Shown piece by piece: positions 10,934-20,272 of a DNA stretch of 64,000 nucleotides. How positions within the stretch are numbered: the stretch's first letter is position 1; every line of letters begins with the position of its first letter. The DNA comes from an uncultured Flavobacteriaceae bacterium. GTDB lineage: Bacteria; Bacteroidota; Bacteroidia; Flavobacteriales; Flavobacteriaceae. A program made the position numbers and the translations under genes. The notes under the pieces were generated by a model that saw nothing but the letters and a program-made list of their open reading frames with translations, was not told where the DNA came from and ran no database searches. The DNA is taken from NCBI GenBank assembly GCA_947503005.1, contig CANNCA010000001.1, positions 434,001-498,000 on the forward strand, in the 5' to 3' direction.

Positions 10934-13011
10934 AGTTTATATCCCAATCGTATACTCCCATAATAATTCCGTTCATCGCCAGGATAATAATAACGTGGCT
11001 CGCTACCGCCAAAGCCTTGCGTATTGATCAATACCGATTGGGCGTATACCTCATCTAAAATATTGTTGAGCCCAAAATCAAATCCAATGGTGAAATGTTC
11101 GGATACTTTCTTCAAATACCCTAATCGGGTATTGAAAACCGTGAAGGGGTCACTGTATAGATCAGCGGCGTTGGTCAACGGAATTTCACTGACATGCTGA
11201 TGGTTAATGTTCGCATAGAAATTTTCGAAGAAGCGCATTTGAACACCTGCCGTTCTTCGCTGTTCTGGCACACCGGTAAGCGGGTTTCCCGAAAAATCCT
11301 CTCCCTCATCTATGAATTCAATAAAGCTATGGTCGGTCAAGGTATAATTGACAAATGGTGATAGTTGAAAGCTTTTAGAAACGGTCCAATTGTAGGTCAT
11401 ACCGATCTCTAGACCACGGTGGCGTGTTTTTCCGGCGTTTTGCCAAACAGTTCTGTCTTCACTGATTCGTTCTGCGACCAAAAGATTTTTGATATTCATT
11501 TGATACAAAGAGAGATTGAGTTGAAACCGCCTTTCATCTAAATGAAGATTTGTGCCCAATTCATAATTGATTCCGGTTTCTTGGGCGATATTGGGGTTGA
11601 TTACCCCATTAGGATTCAAAGTCTGTTCCAATCCGGGGTTTGAAAAACCGCGACCGACATTGGCAAACATCTCATGGGTTTCAGAAAAATTATAGTTGAG
11701 GTTAAGACTTGGCAACAGAATTGCCTTAAAATCTCGCTCGGCACTTTTATTTTGCATACCAGAGTTAAACAAGTCTCTGTAGTCGTAATCCGTTTTGTTA
11801 AGATTTAGGCCGAATTGTGCTGAAAATTTTGCAGATATAGGAAGTAATAAAGTACCGAAAGCGTTCCATTGACTTCTAAATTCCTTGTTACGTGTAACTT
11901 TTTCTCCTCTCAGACTTCCATTACTGTTGTTCTCCCTCCACAAGTTTTCAAATTCATCCCAGTCGTATTCGTCTTTGAATAGTTCCGCTCCAAAAGAGTA
12001 CTCACTGCTTTTTTCCAAGAAATTAAAATTTCCTGAAAAACTCGTGCGAAATCCGAAGCCTTTGGTCATTTCATCAAAAATGGCAAAATGGGCTGCTTCT
12101 ACCTTATCCAAATAATTATAAAATATACTCGTGGAATTTTTAAGGTGCTCGGTAAATCTATGAGAGTAATTGAGTCCAACCAAGGTATAGTTGTTGGTCT
12201 CAAAACCTTGAGATTCACGCCAAACAAAAGTAGCTTGCTGTGGGTCTTCCGCAAAGGCAGTTGCACCCAATGAACTAGGAATTTGGGCTGTAAAATCAAT
12301 ATGGTTCACTAAAAGGGAAATCTTATTCTTTGTATTGATTTGATAAGACGTATTGAGCAAAAAACCATCACGTTCAAAATTGCTGTTTTGTCGATAGCCA
12401 TCGGTTTCTAAATGCCCATATTGAAGTCCAAGCCGTAGCTTTCCATCAAAATGATTAAATGAAAGATTGTTCTTTAAAAGCCCGAAAGAACCCGCTGTAA
12501 AATTATTGGAAAAGTTTGTCGACCTTCCTAAAGCTTCTTTTGGGTTTAAGATAATGGCTCCACCTAAATTCGTTCCATAGACTGTGCCTTTAGGGCCTTT
12601 TATCACTTCGATTTGACTAAGGTTTTCCAGGTCAAACGCTTCTATGGTTGAGAAGCCCGAACCGTCCGTAACGGGAATATCCTCATAATACATACGCAGT
12701 TTATCCGTGCCAAAAAGTGTACGTGCCCCAATGCCACGAATGGTTATGCGATTGGTATTCAACGCTCCAGAAAACACATAAACCCCGGGAATTTGATTCA
12801 TGGCATTGACCATGGAAACCGGACTGTAATTTTGAAAGACCTTGGCTGAAATGACTTCGGATGAAATAATTCCAGTCGCGTTTTTTTTCTTTAAGGCATC
12901 CAACAAGATAACCTCGTCTAATTGGGTGATGCTATCATTTTGCGTCGGGTCTTGTGCGAAAACCGAAACGACGGCCATCCATAGAAAAAGGAAACAAAGA
13001 AAACCTTTCAT
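10930..13011 (-). CDS. TonB-dependent outer-membrane receptor (siderophore/metal type)
   Basis: Outer-membrane active transporter of 693 residues. It has a signal peptide (1-19, ending VFA-QD) and then directly a TonB-box-like LDEVILLD, without the carboxypeptidase-like domain common in glycan receptors. The plug spans residues about 45-165 (NQIPGVYVFSGA, ITIRGIGARTLFG, IEVIKGPKGTVYGTNLGGAI). The barrel follows, with the late motif GFDFGLNNILDEVYAQS and C-terminal YGSIRLGYKL. The short N-terminus and plug are like iron-siderophore or small-metal receptors, but the substrate is not shown. The preceding small outer-membrane protein gene is 29 bases upstream on the same strand. Confidence 0.9.
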   Translation of the reverse strand: MKGFLCFLFLWMAVVSVFAQDPTQNDSITQLDEVILLDALKKKNATGIISSEVISAKVFQNYSPVSMVNAMNQIPGVYVFSGALNTNRITIRGIGARTLFGTDKLRMYYEDIPVTDGSGFSTIEAFDLENLSQIEVIKGPKGTVYGTNLGGAIILNPKEALGRSTNFSNNFTAGSFGLLKNNLSFNHFDGKLRLGLQYGHLETDGYRQNSNFERDGFLLNTSYQINTKNKISLLVNHIDFTAQIPSSLGATAFAEDPQQATFVWRESQGFETNNYTLVGLNYSHRFTEHLKNSTSIFYNYLDKVEAAHFAIFDEMTKGFGFRTSFSGNFNFLEKSSEYSFGAELFKDEYDWDEFENLWRENNSNGSLRGEKVTRNKEFRSQWNAFGTLLLPISAKFSAQFGLNLNKTDYDYRDLFNSGMQNKSAERDFKAILLPSLNLNYNFSETHEMFANVGRGFSNPGLEQTLNPNGVINPNIAQETGINYELGTNLHLDERRFQLNLSLYQMNIKNLLVAERISEDRTVWQNAGKTRHRGLEIGMTYNWTVSKSFQLSPFVNYTLTDHSFIEFIDEGEDFSGNPLTGVPEQRRTAGVQMRFFENFYANINHQHVSEIPLTNAADLYSDPFTVFNTRLGYLKKVSEHFTIGFDFGLNNILDEVYAQSVLINTQGFGGSEPRYYYPGDERNYYGSIRLGYKL

Positions 13012-13040
13012 GCCTTATTTTAAGGCATTAAAAATAAGCT

Positions 13041-13559
13041 TTAAAATCGGAAACCGATGGAAACCCCGCTGCGGAACATAAAGGTATTCTGAAATTCTTG
13101 GGGATTGATATTGCGCCCTAGTCCAGCCGACATTTCAAAAGTTAGTTTTTCACCGAAAGTGGACCATTTTTTACCTAGCCCTAAACCTATGGCTGTCGTA
13201 CTGTAATCATAGTCTCGAATACCTAAATTATTTTCCAAATCGCTTTGACCCGTATAATAAAGTCCGAAGGCTTCGGCGAACATGCCACTCTTGGGGTTGT
13301 AACCGAAGTAGGCCCGAAGATTGGGGCCAATACCAAAATTTCCGTTTCGACCAAAAGCATCCCCATTGAAAAACACGGTGCCGCCAATACTGGTGTCAGG
13401 AGTAAAATAATATTCGTAAGATCCTTCCAAAGCCGTAGTAGCTAAGAAACGGCCCATATTGAATCGAATTTCGTGATTATTGTAAGAACGTTCTCGATAA
13501 GCTTGGGCATTCATGATGAACCCGCTAATAATCATGACTATAAATATTATATTTTTCAT
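13041..13559 (-). CDS. Small outer-membrane beta-barrel protein
   Basis: Protein of 172 residues with a signal peptide (1-18, cleavage near MNAQA). The mature chain alternates polar and hydrophobic residues in about eight strands and ends in Phe (GVSIGFRF), as for OmpA/OmpX-like barrels. I see no peptidoglycan-binding or enzymatic motif. It precedes the receptor gene by 29 bases on the same strand and may be co-transcribed with it. Confidence 0.75.
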   Translation of the reverse strand: MKNIIFIVMIISGFIMNAQAYRERSYNNHEIRFNMGRFLATTALEGSYEYYFTPDTSIGGTVFFNGDAFGRNGNFGIGPNLRAYFGYNPKSGMFAEAFGLYYTGQSDLENNLGIRDYDYSTTAIGLGLGKKWSTFGEKLTFEMSAGLGRNINPQEFQNTFMFRSGVSIGFRF

Positions 13560-13661
13560 CTTCCAAAGTTTATCGTTGCCTTCTGCAAATCAAATCCCGT
13601 TCCAAAAATTAGGGATTATGGTATTATTATTTTTTAACTTGTATGGGCTAAACCGATTTCA

Positions 13662-15605
13662 ATGAAAAAATTCTTAAAAATTACGGATAAAATCTTGGCA
13701 GGATTTATTGCTATTTTACTACTCACCTACTTATTTTTTCTGGTTAAGTGGCGAAGTGAGTCTGCAGAGTATATGAAATTAGCTGGAGAGGATGCACCGA
13801 CCTTGACCGTTAATGGAAAAAAATTCCGTGACTTGAACAAGAACGGTAAATTGGATGTTTATGAGAATAATAATTCCGATATAGAATCACGTATAGATGA
13901 CCTGTTATCGCAAATGAAAATAGAGGAAAAAGCAGGAGCGCTGTTCATTCACATGACGATAATGCGTGACGGTGGTGAGTTGAACAAAGTGCCTTCGATT
14001 ACCAATCCGTTTTCGCTTTTGTTGGAAACATCCCCGGAACAAGTGCTGAAAAAGAGAATGAACCATTTTAATATAATGGAGACTACTTCTGCCCTTGAAA
14101 CCGCTACTTGGAACAACAATCTTCAAAAATTGGCCGAGCGTACAAGATTGGGAATCCCCGTAACGATAGCCACCGACCCAAGGCACGGGGCAGGGTTTGA
14201 TGCCGGCACCGGAGTTGCGTCAAGCTTTTATTCGCGCTGGCCCTCTCAACTTGGAATGGGAGCTACCCGAGATTCTGCCTTGGTACGCGAATTTGGCAAT
14301 ATCGCGCGTCAAGAATATATGGCCCTGGGCTTGCGATTGGCTCTGCATCCTATGGCCGATTTGGCTACAGAGCCTAGATGGACAAGGGCGAATGGATGCT
14401 TTAGTGAAGATGCGGAACTGGCAGCAAAACTTACAGAAGCATACGTTTTAGGATTTCAAGGAGATAGCCTGACCAACAAAAGTGTGGCTTGTATGACAAA
14501 GCATTTTTCGGGAGGTGGGCCACAGGAAGATGGTTGGGATGCACATTTTGCTTCAGGCAAGGGGCAAGCTTATCCCGGCAATAACTTTGATTACCACGTC
14601 ATCCCATTTACCAAGGGTGCTCTCAAGGCCAAAACGGCCCAAATTATGCCCTACTATGGAATTCCGAAGGGACAGACAGGGGAGGAGGTCGCTTTCGCTT
14701 TCAACAAAGAAATAATTACCGATCTACTGAGAGATTCACTGAATTTTCAAGGCGTAATTTGCACGGATTGGGGCTTGGTCACCGATATGCCGGTCAAAGA
14801 GGCATCGGCATGGGGGGTCGAACACCTGTCAGAAAAGGAAAGGGTCAAAAAAATATTGGATGCAGGTTGTGATATGTTCGGGGGCGAATCGAGGCCTGAT
14901 TTGGTGCTGCAATTGTTAGAAGAAGGGGCTATTACCGAAGAGCGTTTGGATGTTTCCCTGCGACGTATTTTTAGGGATAAATTTCGATTGGGACTTTTTG
15001 ACAAACCCTATGTTGATACTGAAAAACTGGATGTCGTTGGAAATCCTGATTTTATAGCAAAAGGCAAAGAGGCTCAACGGAAGGCCTTAGTATTGTTAAA
15101 GAACGAGAATAATTTCTTACCGCTTTCTTCTGACAAAAAAGTGTATGTCGAAGGTATGGTCAAGGGCTTGGAAAAGTTGTATCCACAGATCGTTGACAAT
15201 GTTTCGGATGCCGACATTATCATTAAGAAATTGGATACTCCTTCTTCGCCCCCAATTGGAGACAATTTGCTGGAACGATTTTTCCCCCAAGGAAGACTTG
15301 ATTTTCCAGAGGAAGAAAAGACTGAGATTTTGGAACTCATTTCATCAAAGCCAACGGTAACAGTGTTGGAGATGCAACGTCCACCTATTGTTCCAGATAT
15401 CAATGCGGCAAGTAAAGCCGTAATCGCCGATTTTGATTGTCAAGATGAAATTATCTTGGAGATGGTTTTTGGGAAATTTAATCCATCAGGCAAATTGCCT
15501 ATCGAAATACCTTCCTCTGTGGAAGCCGTGGAAAATCAAATGGAGGATGTGCCATATGATTCTAAGGATCCACTGTACAAATTTGGTCACGGACTTTCCT
15601 ATTAA
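13662..15605 (+). CDS. Glycoside hydrolase family 3 protein (beta-glucosidase-like)
   Basis: Predicted membrane-anchored glycosidase of 647 residues. An N-terminal helix (residues 12-29) has no clear cleavage site. It is followed by a DLNKNGKLDVYEN calcium-loop-like segment (57-69). The GH3 TIM-barrel domain carries ATDPRHG (170-176), KHFSGGGP (280-287) and the nucleophile Asp369 in GVICTDWG. The C-terminal sandwich domain ends exactly at PLYKFGHGLSY, so the fibronectin-III domain that usually follows this motif in long GH3 enzymes is absent. It probably releases glucose or another sugar from beta-linked oligosaccharides in the periplasm. Specificity is not readable. No SusC/SusD pair is next to it. 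Confidence 0.9.
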   Translation: MKKFLKITDKILAGFIAILLLTYLFFLVKWRSESAEYMKLAGEDAPTLTVNGKKFRDLNKNGKLDVYENNNSDIESRIDDLLSQMKIEEKAGALFIHMTIMRDGGELNKVPSITNPFSLLLETSPEQVLKKRMNHFNIMETTSALETATWNNNLQKLAERTRLGIPVTIATDPRHGAGFDAGTGVASSFYSRWPSQLGMGATRDSALVREFGNIARQEYMALGLRLALHPMADLATEPRWTRANGCFSEDAELAAKLTEAYVLGFQGDSLTNKSVACMTKHFSGGGPQEDGWDAHFASGKGQAYPGNNFDYHVIPFTKGALKAKTAQIMPYYGIPKGQTGEEVAFAFNKEIITDLLRDSLNFQGVICTDWGLVTDMPVKEASAWGVEHLSEKERVKKILDAGCDMFGGESRPDLVLQLLEEGAITEERLDVSLRRIFRDKFRLGLFDKPYVDTEKLDVVGNPDFIAKGKEAQRKALVLLKNENNFLPLSSDKKVYVEGMVKGLEKLYPQIVDNVSDADIIIKKLDTPSSPPIGDNLLERFFPQGRLDFPEEEKTEILELISSKPTVTVLEMQRPPIVPDINAASKAVIADFDCQDEIILEMVFGKFNPSGKLPIEIPSSVEAVENQMEDVPYDSKDPLYKFGHGLSY

Positions 15606-15669
15606 TATATTCTTGTGGTTAGCTTTTACTTAAAGCGGACATTGTCTATTTTCGAATAAAATCCAAAAT

Positions 15670-16434
15670 ATGAAAATTGTTTCCTATAATGTAAATGGCA
15701 TTCGAGCTGCTTTGAATAAGGGCTTCATCGAGTGGTTACAGACCGTAAATCCTGATGTGGTCTGTCTGCAAGAAATCAAGGCCATGGAAGAACAGCTAGA
15801 CCTTTCTGTTTTTCATGAGGCTGGCTATTCACATAATTATTGGTTCAGCGCTCAAAAAAAAGGATATAGTGGTGTAGCTGTTTTATCGAAGACAAAACCT
15901 GACCATGTTGAAGTAGGTACCGGCATCGACTATATGGATTTCGAAGGAAGAAACATCAGGGCCGATTACGGCGATGTTTCGGTGATGAGTATGTACCTGC
16001 CTTCAGGAACCAACTTGGCCCGGTTAGACCATAAGCTCATGTATATGGCTGATTTTCAAAAATATGCAGACGAATTACGAAAAAAGCGCCCGAACCTTAT
16101 CGTTTTAGGAGATTATAACATTTGCCATGAAGCCATCGATATTCATGACCCTGTAAGAAATAAAAATGTCTCGGGATTTCTACCTGTCGAACGAGAATGG
16201 ATCGGTAACTTCATGAAGAGTGGATTCATTGACAGCTTCCGTCATTTTAATGAGGAACCTCATAATTATACTTGGTGGAGTTACCGCGCCAACGCTAGAA
16301 ACAACAACAAAGGCTGGCGTTTGGATTATGGAATGGTTGCCGAACCGCTCAAAGATCGCTTGAAGCGTTCAGTGATTTTGTCGGAGGCAAAGCATAGTGA
16401 TCACTGTCCGATTTTGGTAGAGATAGAAAAATAA
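15670..16434 (+). CDS. xth: Exodeoxyribonuclease III
   Basis: Mg-dependent AP endonuclease / 3'-5' exonuclease for base-excision repair, 254 residues, usual for the family. The endonuclease-exonuclease-phosphatase motifs are complete: SYNVNGIRAA (5-14), LQEIKA (34-39, metal ligand Glu), GDYNICHEAIDIHDP near 155, WRLDYG near 218 and the catalytic SDHCPI near 244. It starts 64 bases after the GH3 stop and 51 bases before the aldo/keto reductase gene. A TATTTTCG box at 15647-15654 may be its own promoter. Confidence 0.95.
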   Translation: MKIVSYNVNGIRAALNKGFIEWLQTVNPDVVCLQEIKAMEEQLDLSVFHEAGYSHNYWFSAQKKGYSGVAVLSKTKPDHVEVGTGIDYMDFEGRNIRADYGDVSVMSMYLPSGTNLARLDHKLMYMADFQKYADELRKKRPNLIVLGDYNICHEAIDIHDPVRNKNVSGFLPVEREWIGNFMKSGFIDSFRHFNEEPHNYTWWSYRANARNNNKGWRLDYGMVAEPLKDRLKRSVILSEAKHSDHCPILVEIEK

Positions 16435-16452
16435 ATCCCCTTCATTTTTTTG

Positions 16453-16460
16453 TACTTTTG
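16453..16460 (+). promoter_or_regulatory. -7 promoter box of the aldo/keto reductase gene
   Basis: TACTTTTG matches TAnnTTTG and lies 25 bases before the ATG at 16486, a normal leader length. Confidence 0.45.
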
Positions 16461-16485
16461 AACCGCTAATACTTTTTGCCTTTTC

Positions 16486-17526
16486 ATGATTTATACAGCC
16501 CTACCCCACACAGAAATCGAAGTCAGTAAAATATGCTTAGGCACAATGACCTGGGGCAATCAAAATACAGAGGCCGAGGGGCATGAGCAAATGGATTTCG
16601 CTGTTGACCGAGGCATCAATTTTTTTGATACGGCCGAGTTGTATTCCATTCCAGCGCATCCGGATAGAAAATCGAATACTGAAAAAATTATAGGTACTTG
16701 GTTTAAGAAAACGGGAAATCGTGATAAAATAATTTTGGCGACTAAAATTGCTGGTAAAGCCGAATTCACCAAATTCATTCGATCGACTGGAATCAATCGC
16801 GATTCAATTATCGAAGCTGTGGAAGGAAGTTTACAACGGCTACAAACAGATTATATTGATTTGTACCAACTGCACTGGCCTGACCGAAATGTCAATTACT
16901 TTGGACAACGTGGTTACGACCACAATACCGTTGATCTCTGGCAAGACAATATTCATCAAATCTTAGAGACTTTTCGAGATTTGATTCGTGAAGGAAAAAT
17001 CAGACAGGTGGGTATTTCTAACGAATCACCATGGGGAACCATGCGGTTTTTAGAAGAGAGTAAAGTGCATGCAAGCCTTCCCAGAATCATCACTATTCAA
17101 AATCCTTATAGCTTGTTGAACAGACAGTTCGAAGTTGGTTTGTCGGAAATCTCAATACGTGAAAAAGTAGGGTTATTGGCCTATTCTCCACTGGGGTTTG
17201 GAGTTTTGAGCGGTAAATATTTGGGAGATAGGAAACCAGAAGGAGCTCGTATTACTTTATACCCGAATTACAAACGTTATTGTGGGGATGCCGCGGTCAA
17301 AGCAACTCAGAAGTATTATGAATTGGCGCGTGAGAATGATTTGTCTCCTGCGCAAATGGCACTAGCCTTTGTAAATACAAGACCATTCTTGACCAGTAAC
17401 ATCATCGGCGCCACTTCAATAAAGCAGTTAGAAGAGAATATCGCAAGTATAGATGTGGAATTAAGCGATGAGGTGCTTCAAGGGATCGAAGCAATACATA
17501 ATCAATTTCCTAATCCTTCACCCTAA
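16486..17526 (+). CDS. tas: NADP-dependent aldo/keto reductase, Tas-like
   Basis: Aldo/keto reductase of 346 residues. The catalytic tetrad is present: Asp48 and Tyr53 (NFFDTAELYSIP), Lys87 (ILATKIAG) and His130 (LYQLHWPDR). The N-terminus (LPHTEIEVSKICLGTMTWG) and the long loop after Tyr53 are those of the Tas/YghZ-like branch of Escherichia coli. Family members reduce aldehydes or ketones; the natural substrate here is unknown. It is preceded by its own promoter box. A tiny membrane-peptide ORF follows after 9 bases. Confidence 0.9.
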   Translation: MIYTALPHTEIEVSKICLGTMTWGNQNTEAEGHEQMDFAVDRGINFFDTAELYSIPAHPDRKSNTEKIIGTWFKKTGNRDKIILATKIAGKAEFTKFIRSTGINRDSIIEAVEGSLQRLQTDYIDLYQLHWPDRNVNYFGQRGYDHNTVDLWQDNIHQILETFRDLIREGKIRQVGISNESPWGTMRFLEESKVHASLPRIITIQNPYSLLNRQFEVGLSEISIREKVGLLAYSPLGFGVLSGKYLGDRKPEGARITLYPNYKRYCGDAAVKATQKYYELARENDLSPAQMALAFVNTRPFLTSNIIGATSIKQLEENIASIDVELSDEVLQGIEAIHNQFPNPSP

Positions 17527-17535
17527 AGAATACGC

Positions 17536-17634
17536 ATGCATTTTTTAAAAGTAGGAATTTGGCAATTGGCACTGATTATATTGGTGATTGTTGTGTTTAT
17601 GGTGTTGGCTCGAATGTTCAATTCCAAAAACTAG
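17536..17634 (+). CDS. Possible 32-residue single-span membrane peptide
   Basis: An ATG 9 bases after the reductase stop opens a 32-codon frame. Its product has a short basic N-terminus (MHFLKV), a hydrophobic helix of about 18 residues (LALIILVIVVFMVLA) and a polar tail (RMFNSKN), a convincing one-pass membrane peptide. The stop TAG is part of a CTAG palindrome that also supplies the stop of radA on the other strand, so the two frames share four bases. Such peptides are often missed by gene callers. No homology is claimed. Confidence 0.45.
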   Translation: MHFLKVGIWQLALIILVIVVFMVLARMFNSKN

Positions 17635-18992
17635 CCGAACAAACCGGTCACGACGTCTTCTATTTTTGAGACCATTTCAATGGATATCTTCGGATTTTTT
17701 AAACCGATTTTATTGTTTTTGGAAACATAGATAGCGGTAAATCCAAGTTTTTCTGCCTCTAGAATACGTTGGTCTACCCTTTGGACAGGTCTGATTTCCC
17801 CTGCCAAACCGACTTCCGCAGCAAAACAAACCCCTTTTTCAATCGGAATGTCCTCGTTACTTGAAAGTATGGCAGCAATTACCGCTAAATCGATAGCTGG
17901 GTCATCAACTGATATTCCACCTGTGATATTCAGAAAAACATCTTTTGCCCCTAATTTGAAACCAGCGCGCTTTTCAAGAACAGCCAGAAGCATGTTCAAA
18001 CGTTTAGCATTGTAACCCGTAGTAGAACGTTGAGGTGTGCCATATACCGCGGTACTGACCAAGGCCTGAATCTCAATCATCAAAGGTCGCATACCTTCAA
18101 CCGTTGAGGCAATTGCTGTACCACTTAGTCCTTCGTCATTCTTCGAGATTAAAATTTCGGAAGGATTATTGACCTGCCGCAATCCGCCGCCTTGCATTTC
18201 ATATATGCCCAATTCTGCTGTAGATCCAAAACGATTTTTCAAAGCACGCAGAATACGATAAACATAATTGCGGTCACCTTCAAACTGCAATACAGTATCG
18301 ACCATATGTTCCAATATCTTTGGCCCTGCAATAGAACCGTCTTTGGTGATGTGACCGATCAGTATGACGGGCGTGTTGGTTTCTTTTGCGAACTTGATGA
18401 GTTCGGCAGTACATTCCCGTATTTGCGAAATGCTACCCGCTGCTGATTCGATATAATCTGAATGCAAGGTTTGAATGGAGTCGATTACCACAATATCAGG
18501 TTCGGTCACTTCAATTTGTTGAAAAATATTTTGGGTTTTTGTTTCCGTAAGGATAAAGCAAGTTTCACTGTTGGGGTGGATGCGATCTGCCCGCATCTTA
18601 ATTTGTTTTTGACTTTCTTCCCCAGAAACGTATAAAGTTTTATAAGGAAGCTTTAAGGCTATCTGAAGTATAAGGGTACTCTTTCCGACACCAGGTTCTC
18701 CCCCTAATAAGACTAGTGCACCAGGCACCAAACCGCCACCGAGAACGCGGTTGAATTCTAGGTCAAATGTATTTAGTCGTATCTCTTTATCAATACTGAT
18801 TTCATTGACACGAAGAGGTTTGGCTATTTTTCGTTTGGAACTTGAAGCAGCTTTCCAGCTTGATTTTTCTTCTTTCTGAACTACTTCTTCTACAACGGTA
18901 TTCCATTCTTTACAGGCCGAACATTGTCCGACCCATTTGGCATATTGGGTACCACAGTTTTGGCAGAAAAATGCCGTTTTTGTTTTGGCCAT
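17631..18992 (-). CDS. radA: DNA repair protein RadA
   Basis: RecA-like ATPase that promotes branch migration of recombination intermediates, 453 residues. It has an N-terminal C4 zinc finger (Cys10, Cys13, Cys24, Cys27), a Walker A motif GEPGVGKS (98-105) and the RadA-specific KNRFG motif at 252-256. The C-terminal half is a Lon-protease-like domain without proteolytic function. It sits at the end of the minus-strand pantothenate cluster, but a terminator hairpin upstream (19045-19072) suggests separate transcription. Confidence 0.97.
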   Translation of the reverse strand: MAKTKTAFFCQNCGTQYAKWVGQCSACKEWNTVVEEVVQKEEKSSWKAASSSKRKIAKPLRVNEISIDKEIRLNTFDLEFNRVLGGGLVPGALVLLGGEPGVGKSTLILQIALKLPYKTLYVSGEESQKQIKMRADRIHPNSETCFILTETKTQNIFQQIEVTEPDIVVIDSIQTLHSDYIESAAGSISQIRECTAELIKFAKETNTPVILIGHITKDGSIAGPKILEHMVDTVLQFEGDRNYVYRILRALKNRFGSTAELGIYEMQGGGLRQVNNPSEILISKNDEGLSGTAIASTVEGMRPLMIEIQALVSTAVYGTPQRSTTGYNAKRLNMLLAVLEKRAGFKLGAKDVFLNITGGISVDDPAIDLAVIAAILSSNEDIPIEKGVCFAAEVGLAGEIRPVQRVDQRILEAEKLGFTAIYVSKNNKIGLKNPKISIEMVSKIEDVVTGLFG

Positions 18993-19044
18993 TTGGAAAT
19001 AGAAGGTTTATGGCGAAGATAAAACTTTGTCGGAACTATTGGAA

Positions 19045-19072
19045 TCAAAAAAGAGGCCTTCAAGGCCTCTTC
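19045..19072 (-). terminator. Intrinsic terminator upstream of radA
   Basis: AAGAGGCC / GGCCTCTT hairpin with a short TTCAA loop. On the minus strand it is followed by a T tract of six, ending the transcript of the upstream gene. Confidence 0.85.
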
Positions 19073-19095
19073 TACATATTATTCTAATTCTGAAC

Positions 19096-20238
19096 TTAAT
19101 ACCCAAAATCAGCTTTCAGGGCATCGATTTTTTCCAAAGCCATTTCTTTGGTCAAGAAATCGATTTCATCCATTCCAAAAGCCTTTTCAAAGGTCTTTAG
19201 TGCTTTTTTAGGCTCTCCCATTTGCTCATAGTACTCGGCTTCAAAGTAAAAGCCTAACATCGTTCCTGGGAATTCCCTCTTACACAAATCTGAAAGCGGT
19301 TTTAACGATTCAAAATCTTCCTTTTTCCGAATTCCAGCGTAAACGGCCATCAGGTCATTGAGTTCTACAGATTTTTTGAACCCGAAGAGGTCTTCTATGT
19401 TTTTGTATTTTTTTAGCAAGTAGTCAAATACCGGCTCTTCTGAGGTCAGCATTTGTGTTTTATATTCTTTGGGGGTAATCGGCTTGAACATTCCGAAGAT
19501 ATTGTCAAAAGCCTTTCCAATTCCGTAGGTTGCAATAGAAATGTGGTCCGCACCTTCATATTCATCAAAGTAATAATGAAGCGATTTTTTTTCTATGGCC
19601 TTAATTGCTTTGTCCATCTCCATAATTCTTGAAGTGTATTTGTTCTTTTCCTTTTCAAGAATCAATTGATAAAAGATTTGTTTGTTGAATGACCCTAGAC
19701 GCGCTGGAACCCTATTTTCCATTTCGGGGGCTAGCGTTGGAGAAATGTTGATGTAAGCGTTGAATAATGAGTTCTCTTTGAATAGCCAGTAATTCTGAAA
19801 GTTGGCGGTAATATCGTAACCAACTATCATTTTGAAGGGTGCCGTGCTGTAATTCAAGTCTAAATATGGAATCATTTCCATCCCCAGAAACTCAAAGAAC
19901 TTTTTCCCTTTTTCAGAGGGCAATCCGCTTTCCTCTTCCCAAGCGCAATCATCTAATCGAACACTTCTCTCATTCTGGTTGACCCCAACAATGATACTTT
20001 GGGGCATTCCATGAAATTGGCTATAAAATTTGGCTGTTGCTACTACATGATCGAACAAATATTCACCATCAAGGACAAGGATCAAGGGATATTTCTTTTC
20101 CTCGTCGTAGTCTTCAGGAAAATAATAACGGACGTCTCGTCTTTCTTGAAGTTTGAATGACTCGAAAATTTCTTGGGTCACTTGAGCGTTGATTCCCAAA
20201 CACAGGAATAGGGCAAAAAGAGTGAAAAATGTTCGCAT
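19096..20238 (-). CDS. Exported esterase-fold protein with altered nucleophile site and TPR-like tail
   Basis: Secreted protein of 380 residues: signal peptide 1-18 (GINAQ), then an alpha/beta-hydrolase domain of the Fes/IroE esterase type (PLILVLDGEYLFDHV 51-65, IIVGVNQNERS 82-92). The nucleophile elbow, normally GHSxGG, reads GYDITA at 140-145, so the catalytic Ser is Asp142. The downstream GADHIS keeps the His position. Residues about 300-380 look like TPR helices (AEYYEQMGEPKKALKTFEKAFGMD). It is probably catalytically dead, or uses another mechanism. It is the last gene of the pan operon, 34 bases after the flippase-like gene. Confidence 0.75.
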   Translation of the reverse strand: MRTFFTLFALFLCLGINAQVTQEIFESFKLQERRDVRYYFPEDYDEEKKYPLILVLDGEYLFDHVVATAKFYSQFHGMPQSIIVGVNQNERSVRLDDCAWEEESGLPSEKGKKFFEFLGMEMIPYLDLNYSTAPFKMIVGYDITANFQNYWLFKENSLFNAYINISPTLAPEMENRVPARLGSFNKQIFYQLILEKEKNKYTSRIMEMDKAIKAIEKKSLHYYFDEYEGADHISIATYGIGKAFDNIFGMFKPITPKEYKTQMLTSEEPVFDYLLKKYKNIEDLFGFKKSVELNDLMAVYAGIRKKEDFESLKPLSDLCKREFPGTMLGFYFEAEYYEQMGEPKKALKTFEKAFGMDEIDFLTKEMALEKIDALKADFGY

Positions 20239-20272
20239 GATACTATTGTTGGTCGAAGTCGAAGAATTTCGA

